IMG/VR virus record: IMGVR_UViG_3300018080_000298
Coordinates: 1-41,308 of that record
DNA length: 41,308 bases
Strand: one strand, 5' to 3'
Origin: a virus
Below are positions 26,501-33,341 of this stretch, piece after piece; within the stretch, counting starts at the first letter, position 1, and each line of letters starts with the position of its first letter. The translations under genes were made by a program, and so were the position numbers. The notes under the pieces were generated by a model, which saw nothing but the letters and a program-made list of their open reading frames with translations, searched no databases and had not been told where the DNA came from.

Positions 26501-29237
26501 GACAGGACTCTCGCCGACGAACCATGCGTTCCCGGCGGCTCCTGGGCGCCTCTACTGCATCACCACCCTCGATGGTGTGGACTCCGAGGTGGTGAGCGCC
26601 GAGTACACCAGCATCGACACCGTGAACTTGCGCTTCACGCTGGCCGTGAACACCGGGGCGGGGGAGTACCGCAGGGCGGATGGCACGACCATCCCGGCGG
26701 GCAGTGAGGGGACGGACTTCTGGGACCTGCTGTCGGATGGCATGACGGTCTCGGGGATGGTGTACTTCGCCCTCCGCATCAACGGCGACCAGAACAGCAG
26801 CCTGCCTGCGAACAATGCGGTGGGCTTCCGTGATGACATCACAGGGACGCAGGTCTCGGCTCACGGCTTCGCTGGGGTGACAGTGACGACGCCTGCTGGA
26901 GCCACCAACCCCAGCGAGCTACAGGAGTTCGTCTACGACAGCGCCTACTACGGTGGTGCTGCCACGGTGTACGACATCGAGGAGTCCTCGGGAGCACCTA
27001 CTCCCGAGGCACTGCAGGTCCATGCTGGCACGGTGAACTCCAGCGACGTGTTCGTACCGGACGTCGAGGATGCAGTGTTCGATCACGTTCCGGTGCTGCT
27101 GGATCTCTCGGCTTGGGCCACGGTCTACGGCGTCGCCAACGTGTGGACAACGATCCGCCAGTGGGCACAGGGGGCAACCTGTCTGCTGCCGGGTGACAAC
27201 GTCTCGACGTCGGCGACGTTCACGGCCTTGGCGCCCACCAACGTCTATGACGACGTGGATACGAACGGCCTGTGGATGGCTGCGGGCATCTGGACAGAGC
27301 CTTCCTTCCCACTGCCCGCGTTGAACAAGGCCGAACTCGACAACCTCCCCATCGGCGCACAACGGTTGGTGGACCGCCTCACCGATCCGGTGGACCTGGC
27401 TGCGTTGGGCTTCCGCTTTGGGGGCTACGATGAGATCGTCGAGATCCAGGTTCGGCGCATCCGTCGCTTCCACGACATCCTCGAAGAAGTGGGGGATAAC
27501 TTCACCCCGCTGCGTTACGCCTACGAGATCCGTCGAGGGAAGACGACTGGCTACTCGCAGACGGACAAGCAGATCGGCCTGGTCGAGGCCCAGAACTTCG
27601 CCTGGCCGCCGGATGGCAGCACGGGGAACAACGGCACGCAGATGGGGCCGTTCACGAGCCCGGATGTGGGCATCAACAACGGCGATGTCTTCCGGTTGCT
27701 GGACAACGGTGACCTCGTGGATGAGGTGGTGATCCAGGGGGTCACCAATGACCACACCCTTGCCTTGGCGCCTCCGGGGATTACCTATGCAGATTTCCTG
27801 GCGAGCCCGGGGGACGCCCGCTTCACCTTCGAGATCTACATCAAGCAGGCCCCGGTGCCTCACGAGCAGTCGAACGCACAGCTTCTCGACCTGATGACCG
27901 ATCAGGTGGTGACGGAGACGGTGCCTGACTATGCCACCCAGACGGGTGGCTACGTGCCGGCGATTCCTTATGTCCCGCCCACAGGAAACGGCTTCTGGGA
28001 GGACTACGCCAACCTGCTGTACGACGATCGCGATCTCACCCCCTTCACAGAGAGGGGTGTCCAGGAAGGCGACATCGTGTTGGTCGACCCGGCGGGCGAA
28101 GTGCGGGGACCCGGTGCTGCTACCTCCCCTCCGGAGGAAGGTGTGCGGCCCTTCGGTGACGATGGCATCATCGATCGTCCAGGCGTGGGTGTGACAGGGA
28201 CCTCGATCTACACGGCAGGTCTGACGGACACGCTGGACGACAACCGGGGCTTCTACCGCGTTGAGGAGGTCCTCACAGACCACCTGCGGGTCTCGGCAGG
28301 CTACACCGGGGACTTCGAGGGGAACCTGACGTCACAGGGCTCGGAGTACCGCGAGGACGTGAAGTTCCCCAACAACCCGGCGTACCTGTCGGACCTGGGG
28401 TACACCGTCTACCCGACGATCCACGCCAGCGTCATCAATCAGCCCCCCTTCACGGAGACCTCCGTGGATGATGGTCAGGAGGGACAAATGGACCTCCGAC
28501 CGACGCAGTATGCGGGTATCGACAACGACGGAACCCCGGTTCCCGGCTTCTCGGACAGCTTCGCGGTCAACGACTTCTCCATCCGACCCTTCGGCTTCAA
28601 GGTCATCCGGCCGTCCACGTTGTTCAGCGACGAGGCCATCGAGTTCGTGCTGATGAATCGGGAGCGCACGCTCTCGCTCATCGAGCAGTTCCGTCAGCCG
28701 TTGCTGGGGGGTAAGGAGGGGTCCTACTTCGTCTTCCAACGGGACCTCCACGGGCGCAACCTCGGGGTGCCGACGCTTCCGCAGAGCGGTCTCGGTGTCT
28801 ACCACAACGCCTTGCTCTACGACCTCACCGGGCGTGTGGATGTGGTGCCCTACTCCAACGACACCGACTGTCTGGGAGTGACCGACCGCCGGTTCTGGAT
28901 CAAGGACAGCAACTTGGACAGCCTCACCGCCGCCGCCTCGGGCGTGGGGATGAGGAAGACGGGCGTCGGTGACGTGCCCTACACGGCCTACACCGACACC
29001 ACCGGCTTGATGCCAGGCCCGAGTATCGGGTCCAGCGTGCGGCCGGTGTTGCCGGACTACGTGGATATCGCCCTCGATATCCGAGACCGCTTCCGGGATC
29101 TCCGGTTCGCCTGGGTCCGCTACCGGGCCCATCGGACGGAGGGGACCCTGGCCCAGATCCGCGTGTTCGACGCTGAGCTTCCCAAGCGACTCGAAGAACG
29201 CGAGGAGATCCTGTTGCAGCAGAAGGCGAACACATGA
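17544..29237 (+). CDS. Giant beta-rich virion structural protein (3,897 aa)
   Basis: One open frame of 11.7 kb encodes 3,897 residues; the ATG abuts the previous stop. The protein is overwhelmingly beta-stranded, without transmembrane segments or recognisable catalytic motifs. A recurring turn of the form [S/D]TGx[L/I]x[L/F] followed by V..Y strands appears near residues 424, 1165 and 1627, with a related one near 1345, suggesting many small sandwich domains in series. Residues about 2745-2825 carry a GGSGY-type repeat (AVTYGGSGYDRG, then VLNPGHAYTAP), common in phage appendage proteins. The last 60 residues become helical and charged and end in RVFDAELPKRLEER. It sits between spike and wedge genes, so it is probably a baseplate component or a long peripheral structure contacting the host. 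Alternatives are a side fibre or a whisker. No frameshift is visible. Confidence 0.65.
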   Translation: MAFDFSGSVIRGARTANANATTTGRAQSGVVRDVKPLPPTFDLTSSNGYAPDLVDADADHYRTAILNSPVEGTTEYMIWAANSSQIARIDTSNDDWLSEDGTGTIPIGTDPVQKIPASAGYFEDGTNKVIVTDNGGNSIAAIKEIRVRNGGTLAVTTIDAVDFKSVDPDSGLIEVSSPVLVADFNGAFSNERGDRVTKVEYWVAASRFWWTRNDPYETRFGWDAGRQQWRPYKGGPVKDLGPLSFDGTYVLSPRPTGVGVGDYLPGTAGNGDRYAMVRLGRVPDSGSLPVAENNDVLVAPFSGLLVVDDGDVGSYSFSSSGAPEAGVVGLTSGAVQWNPSFIQEYAGQMVWYSHRSFDAEATGGVGALRDADRNPLFITPPPTIGQHVFIRVGTRRFLTPILVESDTDLDTVTPSVTEVGVSMSTGKLKLSEDLVGKADPDNPLYDPQYLGAQVNFDGVALNEQPQPLRQPVPLEDEDGDPIVGIRDEDKAFVPVADPFEANGLGTSGILHVPDWTGAEPRIATSVPGVRPGGNNSVDQTTGLVRHVYFYPPGVESVYVGDTFMFSYKGAVEFLLTVPRTEDLPGLSLGVKGGKAKVAREATLLTNLTLGSAVKLNFKAIRDLGTNNEVYFQQAWFRPATYTNTARVVGRIRDEFTFDGGETLVFAIDGVLPAHEWTATAGTFSIDEVVADIQANTVPVLPANAVSQSGGHLVLQAATSIEIGFGKNNVKDLSACEALGVLPGWRAVGGQDNWLSDSGLTFGLNRSPLNLDRSEPYADFQERYRVEDLQLSPDSGIQAQALVLLDYPPLQDVPGYDDNVFFQITTLVQNGPTVAIDNRYLYNPTDVLYRFGEGYFAWLDESNTIQAIEQPRRDLTLGQVNVIEDSLLGAQPDPDMGLFVSEGGSFQRLTTDQYTLINGGVPGIALLTEQVGGLVASGSRGSWGAGSNVFINDFQGDENFENLGIEPGYRLKIPSGDATGSYIVQQVVSPTTLIVSPPFLWGSGERFASWDLYKGFTDEVYDPAIVADVLFEEFNHLPEEPFHIRVLSPLGETPADPAAQTANRLQAVMTDALQSGREISLRFGIEHATATNTASLTGLGRKELGTIANDSLFLPGATESDPEHTRYEDQAFFIQLGTEVFTPGSGLTAVTQFTDPFPPGAIEYLISTGELRFGSEVLSDYDQAEVLWVASFLDAAKLVEGVAEYDPATGLLNLSEADLIAHTGQEVYFVEQMVTEARKDVAFSPLASAFAFMRPLRERQVVEVDFFKADLTGHKAKDGDGNDIEVLTYLPVYINGEMATRVESKVYSFNPPDGSGFRRTVFTEVEPTIWVNGYMQNFGVDDLTIDYEDFTIHFKTDLQTTDEVRVSYAVINAFGGEKAYSSAVFPAYRPPFFLEANQDTFLLDTDRRGDMEPGRMMRLGAFPTYIKSSTYDSSADQTTVTIFPAPVVEAGSRAPGNDVLTLITDIPVTTEVDPDNPVAIPDAPAGFLLPLSDATLGGDLDWEPVNRGGFSIDFQGNLMKFAVAGHLMEVGGYPFIIADASISEDGFKTTVTFTSPFPQGFSMENGDAIKLSVRPMYPPQPRNFLGVSPFLATEGTELVLFGETDEDGNELPGRTLVPSVEYVADADTGNISLLEPIQAPLAPVQKLYFRYTKVGLLQPEYDKGTLRIPRYTARYRFNTVPSEENGLLGGLLQATYSFYNPDSFFARVVPLQEYAFEAATEIIGDVTSGQGGQGPLLTSGASTPPDAGLASLTTERGDLTDLDRAARLFLSFYNDAVVAFEQIKEAIDGSIVGDRDGKFRFYIGKGKDYVPPGYEDAISGLLNPRFIWSEVMQSSNVGFEMPVLETDPLLDPLTAVILDAVMEGVPMDPFTLGRLFEYQKRLIQNDIDDRLLTGPARPKLDWNPALGPVFQPFGTFESMWEPQPFSRLFPERTNAFFLTYPGINADPSSRTLGVDRSAWAGRYSFLTPISRPSFSWEEGYTPPQFASTYRTDIASISNPVIGPITQIRNILVQRRLARGRVWRYFPTGIEAEALFPGSPAVTDPCAIVSLLPLSEFPIDPGTGFPDTDRFIAQGGDLYDLTTGDPELRTPAWSDFPDNQQLQVGQPTGVTYPIAYKSGSMPVGDGLPGIYVNEVLYGCIVTFKSLASGGPGAPPTDVPISDSTEILRLTDINSGPVMSLEQGDTLYVIPPAFTPAETDSPPTEEDELRMRLGMPQYRRGMDVAIRNKLGVLRDLSLPGGADNIPFDLQKFFGQNPPLPMSELQALCNFTNESIDPLQLPCLLGEAKDDTGDFQIPYVAVTNTEIDRLSAITVGISDLLTIKSADGTQYVYPDEVRGSDGLIQDALGGVPPLPPATLITTSRHDPATFNPAALGVGDVEQYDLLLMEYGSPTILPTGSQGFLSVGRVQRDATDSYSLVEVPRFITQTAQGDPIQYDFNNALTYFTPNPQPPPPLGIGCRIYEDTTTQETWLDFSDLGQIRLNDGGGVAGIGGLNRIFAADPGNAVIIRLFAREPFVGPITVEPGDIVLTIILFQGQIRAVYADGSTNTVPGTTVSAGENNPNSADLDFRSFKYDGYAPGNEPIDLSTHPEIPSTNAAGIWSTDYGYDFTISVTTLGGGTAFSDTAYIDSDRLTFIEVVDCRTALPRGTRHPVGFQEIGCNLVVHGVTVEGAGSLSDVNKWVNGDSSGIGVGLPFPLTFLQRDPSQLELWLQGTTEGIGVWEDATVSGAGDERGAVRVMSFEGYEAPTADTATASPTLVGGQITAIAVTYGGSGYDRGIARVFITDPTGISAEAEAVVTAGVVTAVNVLNPGHAYTAPVVTIVHEAGNISCLDSNLRFSLIPSSEKDETELVVGDLGTICTGVSLIRDGESNRFSNIDTSGGLPYGGAITKVVAGDVIEVRTGSSVTGTIKAGTYLVRHGVQDNTPIHAPGPLLGGDRLRALTLSTTAGGRNDWADIAFPQIANAEVGNPSIDEGARQIRVTDLFEEELTGLSPTNHAFPAAPGRLYCITTLDGVDSEVVSAEYTSIDTVNLRFTLAVNTGAGEYRRADGTTIPAGSEGTDFWDLLSDGMTVSGMVYFALRINGDQNSSLPANNAVGFRDDITGTQVSAHGFAGVTVTTPAGATNPSELQEFVYDSAYYGGAATVYDIEESSGAPTPEALQVHAGTVNSSDVFVPDVEDAVFDHVPVLLDLSAWATVYGVANVWTTIRQWAQGATCLLPGDNVSTSATFTALAPTNVYDDVDTNGLWMAAGIWTEPSFPLPALNKAELDNLPIGAQRLVDRLTDPVDLAALGFRFGGYDEIVEIQVRRIRRFHDILEEVGDNFTPLRYAYEIRRGKTTGYSQTDKQIGLVEAQNFAWPPDGSTGNNGTQMGPFTSPDVGINNGDVFRLLDNGDLVDEVVIQGVTNDHTLALAPPGITYADFLASPGDARFTFEIYIKQAPVPHEQSNAQLLDLMTDQVVTETVPDYATQTGGYVPAIPYVPPTGNGFWEDYANLLYDDRDLTPFTERGVQEGDIVLVDPAGEVRGPGAATSPPEEGVRPFGDDGIIDRPGVGVTGTSIYTAGLTDTLDDNRGFYRVEEVLTDHLRVSAGYTGDFEGNLTSQGSEYREDVKFPNNPAYLSDLGYTVYPTIHASVINQPPFTETSVDDGQEGQMDLRPTQYAGIDNDGTPVPGFSDSFAVNDFSIRPFGFKVIRPSTLFSDEAIEFVLMNRERTLSLIEQFRQPLLGGKEGSYFVFQRDLHGRNLGVPTLPQSGLGVYHNALLYDLTGRVDVVPYSNDTDCLGVTDRRFWIKDSNLDSLTAAASGVGMRKTGVGDVPYTAYTDTTGLMPGPSIGSSVRPVLPDYVDIALDIRDRFRDLRFAWVRYRAHRTEGTLAQIRVFDAELPKRLEEREEILLQQKANT

Positions 29238-29470
29238 CCGAGATCACCAGCTACGAGGAACTGCTGGCCGAGCTTGAACGCCGTGGCGTGAAGGCCGGGG
29301 GGTGGCACGACATGGAGGCGAGGACCGTCAAGCCCGCCTTCGCCGACCGCCAGGCAGAGCTTCTGTCCAAGGTGAAGGACCTGTTGGAAGCTCAACTCGA
29401 AGAAGACAAGAAAAGCCTGGCCCAGGCGCAAGAGACGTTGAACCGGCTCCGGCACGGTGGGGGGATCTGA
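29234..29470 (+). CDS. Small coiled-coil protein, translationally coupled to the giant protein
   Basis: This 78-residue protein overlaps the giant gene by 4 nt (ATGA), a typical coupling arrangement. It is almost entirely helical and charged; residues about 35-72 (LLSKVKDLLEAQLEEDKK) have clear heptad spacing. It is probably a dimer or trimer that clamps or assembles a larger structural partner, most likely one of its immediate neighbours. Its length and composition match neither lysis proteins nor known regulators. Function unknown. Confidence 0.6.
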   Translation: MTEITSYEELLAELERRGVKAGGWHDMEARTVKPAFADRQAELLSKVKDLLEAQLEEDKKSLAQAQETLNRLRHGGGI

Positions 29471-29473
29471 GTC

Positions 29474-32350
29474 GTGGCGGACGCGGTACTTGGAAGTTGG
29501 CATCAGGGAGCCCTGTGGGAATGGCCGGAGGGACTGATCGATCTGGGCTCGATCTTCGACACCATCGGGAACCTGATCCTCTCGATCCTGGAGATCGCCG
29601 TCACCATCCTGGAGATGATCAAGGCGTTCCTCGTCGCTTTCATCGACCCCATCGAAGCCCTGATTCAGTTGATCATCGACGAGATCGAGGCGTTTATCCG
29701 GGACCTCCAACAGATGGGGATATACCTGACGGGTGATTGGGGTTTGATGAACTACCCCTTCGGTGACCTGTTGGGTGGCTTCCAGGCGTTTGAGCGTCGG
29801 ATGACAGGGCGCTTGACGGACTACCAGGACCCGCTGCGTCCAGATGTCTCCCCTCGCACGAAGGTCCTCGGGATCTTCATCTACACCTCGGTGGACCTCA
29901 CGGCCATCTACGAACTCATCCGGATGGTGCAGCAGTTCATCAGCCTGTTCAATGTGAGCCTGACGGCGGTCCCTCTCCCGCAGTGTATCAACATCAACGC
30001 CGCCTACGGGGCGGAGGGGGTCCAGCCCTACGAACTCGACACCCTGTTCAACACCTTGGGGAATTCCGGCTTCACGGGGGAGCCCCCTCGGGTCGCCAAC
30101 ATCCAGTGGGAGATCAGTACCCCTCTCCCCACGCCGCTGGGAGTCACGGTTCCGTTGCCGCCCCCGGCAGGATTCCTCATCGAGGTCTCCACCCTGGAAG
30201 GTGGCCTGCCTTTCTATTTCGACCGGGCAGCCCCGAGCGACCCCACGAAGACTGAAGGCAGCGACGACGCCTCGGTGGAGGGGCGTCAGGCTGGCAACGT
30301 GATGGATGCAACGGGCGAACAGCCCTTCGTCCTCTACGGGGGTGCCGATCAACTGAGCTTCGAGCCCAGCGCCAAGCTCGGGTGGAACGACAACGTGGAT
30401 TCGGAGGGGAACCTGGGTGACGGGGCCCGCCGCTACTACAGCCTCTATCCAGGGGCCGACCCCTACCCCATCCCCGTGGATCAGTTGAAGGCGGATGACG
30501 GCACCTACTACCTCCAGCGCTCGTGGATTCACCGCGTCAATGCCCAGAATCCAACGATCCCGGGGCAGCCCTACGGCATCACCATCCCGCTGGACGAGTT
30601 GCCGCACAAGATCACCATCGAGGAGAGCAACGGGCAGGTGACCTTGGAGGACGACGGCCTGCCGGGCGTTGTCTACGTCCGTGTCTCAGCCATCGATCAA
30701 GCCATCGCAGACGGCGGAGACCCTGGCGAGGACACCTTCGGGTATGTCTACGAGTTCGACGGGACGGAGCTTGACAACCCGACAGAGCCTCGCGTTCGTT
30801 TGAAGGCGTCGTCGGGGGTGATGCCTCAGTCGAAGGGGCCCGTCTCGCAGCCCTTCACGATGGCGGTGCCGGCGTCCACGCAGACGGCGGAGTATCTCCA
30901 ATCGCTGGCAACGGCCCTGGCGATTGCGGTGTTGAGTCGCAGTGACCTCGACAGCATCGAGAATGACGGTGACCTCTCCGACGAGCAGAAGGATTGGTAC
31001 ACCGTTGGCGACAGCACGTCCGTAGCCTGCGACAACATCGAGCGGAACTTCACAGCCTACCCAAAGGCTCCCAACACGGCAGGCGAGGCCACGAACCTGG
31101 AGTCCGCGAAGGACATGGTGGCCCGTGCCCTGGCGGTGGACAAGCCGAGCCAGTTCTTCGCCCGTGACCTCTCCATCCCCGAGGGTCGACGCCTCATCTA
31201 CGAGGGGTGCATGGCACTGGCTCAGGAGCTTCTGGAGCGATCGGGGCCGCTGGCCCCCTCTCTCGAAGCTCTGGTGGTCGAGAACAGCGAGAACCTCCGT
31301 ACCTTCAAGTGGAGTGACCTCAACGGGCAGTACGAGGGGGCCTCCTTCCCCGAGGCCACTATCCTCGAAAGTCTCTATGCCGAGGGTGACGTCGGCATCG
31401 ACGAGAAGTACGGCGTTTGCACGAATCTCCGCGCCATCTACGCCGGGGACGACCTGTTCTACCGGGGGTTGTTCCGCAACGGTGGCAACGACATCTTCCA
31501 GGGATGGAGCGGAGAGTACCTGACCTACACGCAGCAGGCTCCCCTCGTGCGGCAACAGTGGCCGGTGCCTATCGAGGAGACGGAGCGGACCATCGAGCGC
31601 CTGAACCGCGAGGGGGCTACGCAGCAGCGTCGGGCAGCCAAGCTCCAGCAACAGCTTGACGATGCCATCGCAGGGGGTTGCATCGACGAGGACGGACAGA
31701 CGTGGCGACCCCCACGACCGAACGCCGAGAACCTCCGTTTCACGGGGGACCTTTACTTCGCCACGGAGGACTTCCCGGTCCTCTACAGCGATCGGGCTGA
31801 CATCACCTCGGCCCCGGTGGGTGGGAACATCGTGACCTGTCGAGGGGCTCTCCGTGCCTTCGAGGGTGGCGTCCTCTACACGGAGGCGAGCATCGTTCTC
31901 AACATCGCCACGGCGGCGGACAAACGTCCGGCAGATGACACGGAGTGGATCAGCTTCCGGTGGCCGGGGACGTTGCCCCCTGTCGAGCGTGTGTTGCAGA
32001 CGATCCTGAATTGGGTCCTCAGCATCAAGGAGGGTATCAAGGCGGTGACGGACGCCATCGTGGCGTTCATCGAGTTCATCCAGGCCCGCATCGTCGAGCT
32101 TCAGAACCTCATTCGCCGTATCCTGGCACTGATCCAGTCCATCCTCCTGCTGGAGATCCCCGAGGGGAACATCCTCTTCCTGCTGAGCGACGGGACGGAT
32201 GGTCTGACGTCAGATTTCATCGGGGCCGGTAACAAGCCCCAGGACTCCATCGCGGCTTACGGGGGTGGGGCGTGTGTCGTCATTCCGACGTTGCCGGCGA
32301 TGGGCTTCCTGATTGACCTGCTGTTCCCCGAGGGCGGCCTGACGACGTAG
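29474..32350 (+). CDS. Virion-associated protein with long hydrophobic/amphipathic helices at both ends
   Basis: This 958-residue protein starts at a GTG 3 nt after the previous stop, with a GGTGGGGGG run about 9 nt upstream. Residues about 20-80 form a long helix or helices rich in Ile and Leu (IGNLILSILEIAVTILEMIK), continuing into an acidic helix. The middle (about 130-850) is mixed: beta segments, a proline-rich strand (PLPTPLGVTVPLPPP near 215), and helices around 660-730 (RTIERLNREGATQQRRAAKL). Residues about 840-900 again form amphipathic Ile/Leu helices (AIVAFIEFIQARIVELQNLI). The two ends may pair into one bundle, buried in the baseplate or contacting membrane on contraction; this is inference. 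No family recognised. Its position among baseplate genes argues for a structural role. Confidence 0.55.
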   Translation: MADAVLGSWHQGALWEWPEGLIDLGSIFDTIGNLILSILEIAVTILEMIKAFLVAFIDPIEALIQLIIDEIEAFIRDLQQMGIYLTGDWGLMNYPFGDLLGGFQAFERRMTGRLTDYQDPLRPDVSPRTKVLGIFIYTSVDLTAIYELIRMVQQFISLFNVSLTAVPLPQCININAAYGAEGVQPYELDTLFNTLGNSGFTGEPPRVANIQWEISTPLPTPLGVTVPLPPPAGFLIEVSTLEGGLPFYFDRAAPSDPTKTEGSDDASVEGRQAGNVMDATGEQPFVLYGGADQLSFEPSAKLGWNDNVDSEGNLGDGARRYYSLYPGADPYPIPVDQLKADDGTYYLQRSWIHRVNAQNPTIPGQPYGITIPLDELPHKITIEESNGQVTLEDDGLPGVVYVRVSAIDQAIADGGDPGEDTFGYVYEFDGTELDNPTEPRVRLKASSGVMPQSKGPVSQPFTMAVPASTQTAEYLQSLATALAIAVLSRSDLDSIENDGDLSDEQKDWYTVGDSTSVACDNIERNFTAYPKAPNTAGEATNLESAKDMVARALAVDKPSQFFARDLSIPEGRRLIYEGCMALAQELLERSGPLAPSLEALVVENSENLRTFKWSDLNGQYEGASFPEATILESLYAEGDVGIDEKYGVCTNLRAIYAGDDLFYRGLFRNGGNDIFQGWSGEYLTYTQQAPLVRQQWPVPIEETERTIERLNREGATQQRRAAKLQQQLDDAIAGGCIDEDGQTWRPPRPNAENLRFTGDLYFATEDFPVLYSDRADITSAPVGGNIVTCRGALRAFEGGVLYTEASIVLNIATAADKRPADDTEWISFRWPGTLPPVERVLQTILNWVLSIKEGIKAVTDAIVAFIEFIQARIVELQNLIRRILALIQSILLLEIPEGNILFLLSDGTDGLTSDFIGAGNKPQDSIAAYGGGACVVIPTLPAMGFLIDLLFPEGGLTT

Positions 32351-32359
32351 GGAGGACCG

Positions 32360-33292
32360 ATGTCGAGCTTTGGCGGCTACGCGCGTTTCCGGTCGGGATA
32401 CTGGCTCGGTATCCGTGGCTGGCTTCTTCGTGAGCGGCGGGATGTACCGAAGCGGCTGCGGGTCATCGACGCTGAGTTGAAACGCATTGGCGATGTGGTG
32501 GTGACTTACGACGGTGAGGTGGACGAGATCACCGGGGCCCGGGTAGCGAACGAGCAACGCATCGGCTTCTGGGTCACCCCCGGGTCGAGTCTGGAGAAGC
32601 TCATCCAGGCGTACATCGTGACCGGGGGAAACCCCTTCGACATCTCCATGTTCCTCAAACCGAGCACGACGCAGGTGATCGAGGTCAACGAGGACGGCGA
32701 GCCCACTCGCTGGGAGCTTTTCCCTGGTGGTGGTGTCGGGGCTCCGGCCAACCGTGACGGCCCGCTGGCGACGGACAACACCTGGTCGGACAAGACGACA
32801 TGGGGGGCGGACCCTGGTGGTTACCTGAACCTGAAGAAGTACCAGCCGGCCCGCATCGGGGGCCGGAAGCCTTACGGTAGCCCGGAGACGTTGAACGCGG
32901 CCCGGATGCGGAAGATCCGCGGATGGGCCAACCAGGAGATCGCCGAGAAGCTTCACCGGTTGGAGTGGCAGATCATCAAGCTGTGTGATCTCCGTGAGCA
33001 ACTGGAGCAGGAGAGGGACCACACCCTCGCTGAGGCGTGGGGTGGGGTCTTCACCGAGTTCGATGACCTGTGGGAAGGAGAGACCACAGAGGATGTCGGG
33101 GCTGGGGCTGCGTTCGTGCGGACGCACCGCGTCCAGGAGTTGATGGACACCCTCGACCAGATCTTCTTCTACCGGGACCCGGACACAGGGTTCATCGACT
33201 TCACCGAGGCGAGCCCGGCCATCGACAACACCTCGTGGGCCTACGAGGACGATGCCGATGGGACCGAGGCGATCTTGGAGTTGATGCTGTGA
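32360..33292 (+). CDS. Virion-associated protein of unknown function with a central coiled coil
   Basis: This 310-residue protein has a strong ribosome binding site, GGGAGGA, overlapping the previous stop and 3 nt before the ATG. The N-terminus is Arg/aromatic-rich (GYARFRSGYWLGIRGW) and leads into LRVIDAELKR near residue 33, resembling the RVFDAEL motif at the C-terminus of the giant protein. A Gly/Pro-rich linker region follows (LFPGGGVGAPANRDGP near 120). Residues about 185-225 form a charged coiled coil (WQIIKLCDLREQLEQERD). The last third is acidic. It is the last gene before the second CTATAG-type gap and the wedge genes. A baseplate accessory or adaptor role fits, but no family is recognised. 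Confidence 0.55.
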   Translation: MSSFGGYARFRSGYWLGIRGWLLRERRDVPKRLRVIDAELKRIGDVVVTYDGEVDEITGARVANEQRIGFWVTPGSSLEKLIQAYIVTGGNPFDISMFLKPSTTQVIEVNEDGEPTRWELFPGGGVGAPANRDGPLATDNTWSDKTTWGADPGGYLNLKKYQPARIGGRKPYGSPETLNAARMRKIRGWANQEIAEKLHRLEWQIIKLCDLREQLEQERDHTLAEAWGGVFTEFDDLWEGETTEDVGAGAAFVRTHRVQELMDTLDQIFFYRDPDTGFIDFTEASPAIDNTSWAYEDDADGTEAILELML

Positions 33293-33300
33293 CTGGTGGA

Positions 33301-33329
33301 TTTGCCTATAGCCTCCCCCCAGGTAGAGG
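33301..33329 (+). promoter_or_regulatory. Putative CTATAG-type intergenic element before the wedge genes
   Basis: In the 49-nt gap, CCTATAGCCTCCC (33305-33317) shares the CTATAGCC core with the site before the tube gene and 12 of 13 bases with the site at 99-111. A C-rich run follows, and CCTC at 33312-33315 can pair with GAGG at 33326-33329 in the weak ribosome binding site of the next gene. This marks a likely new transcription start for the wedge block. The shared motif is seen; the function is inferred. Confidence 0.4.
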
Positions 33330-33341
33330 AACCGCGACGCG

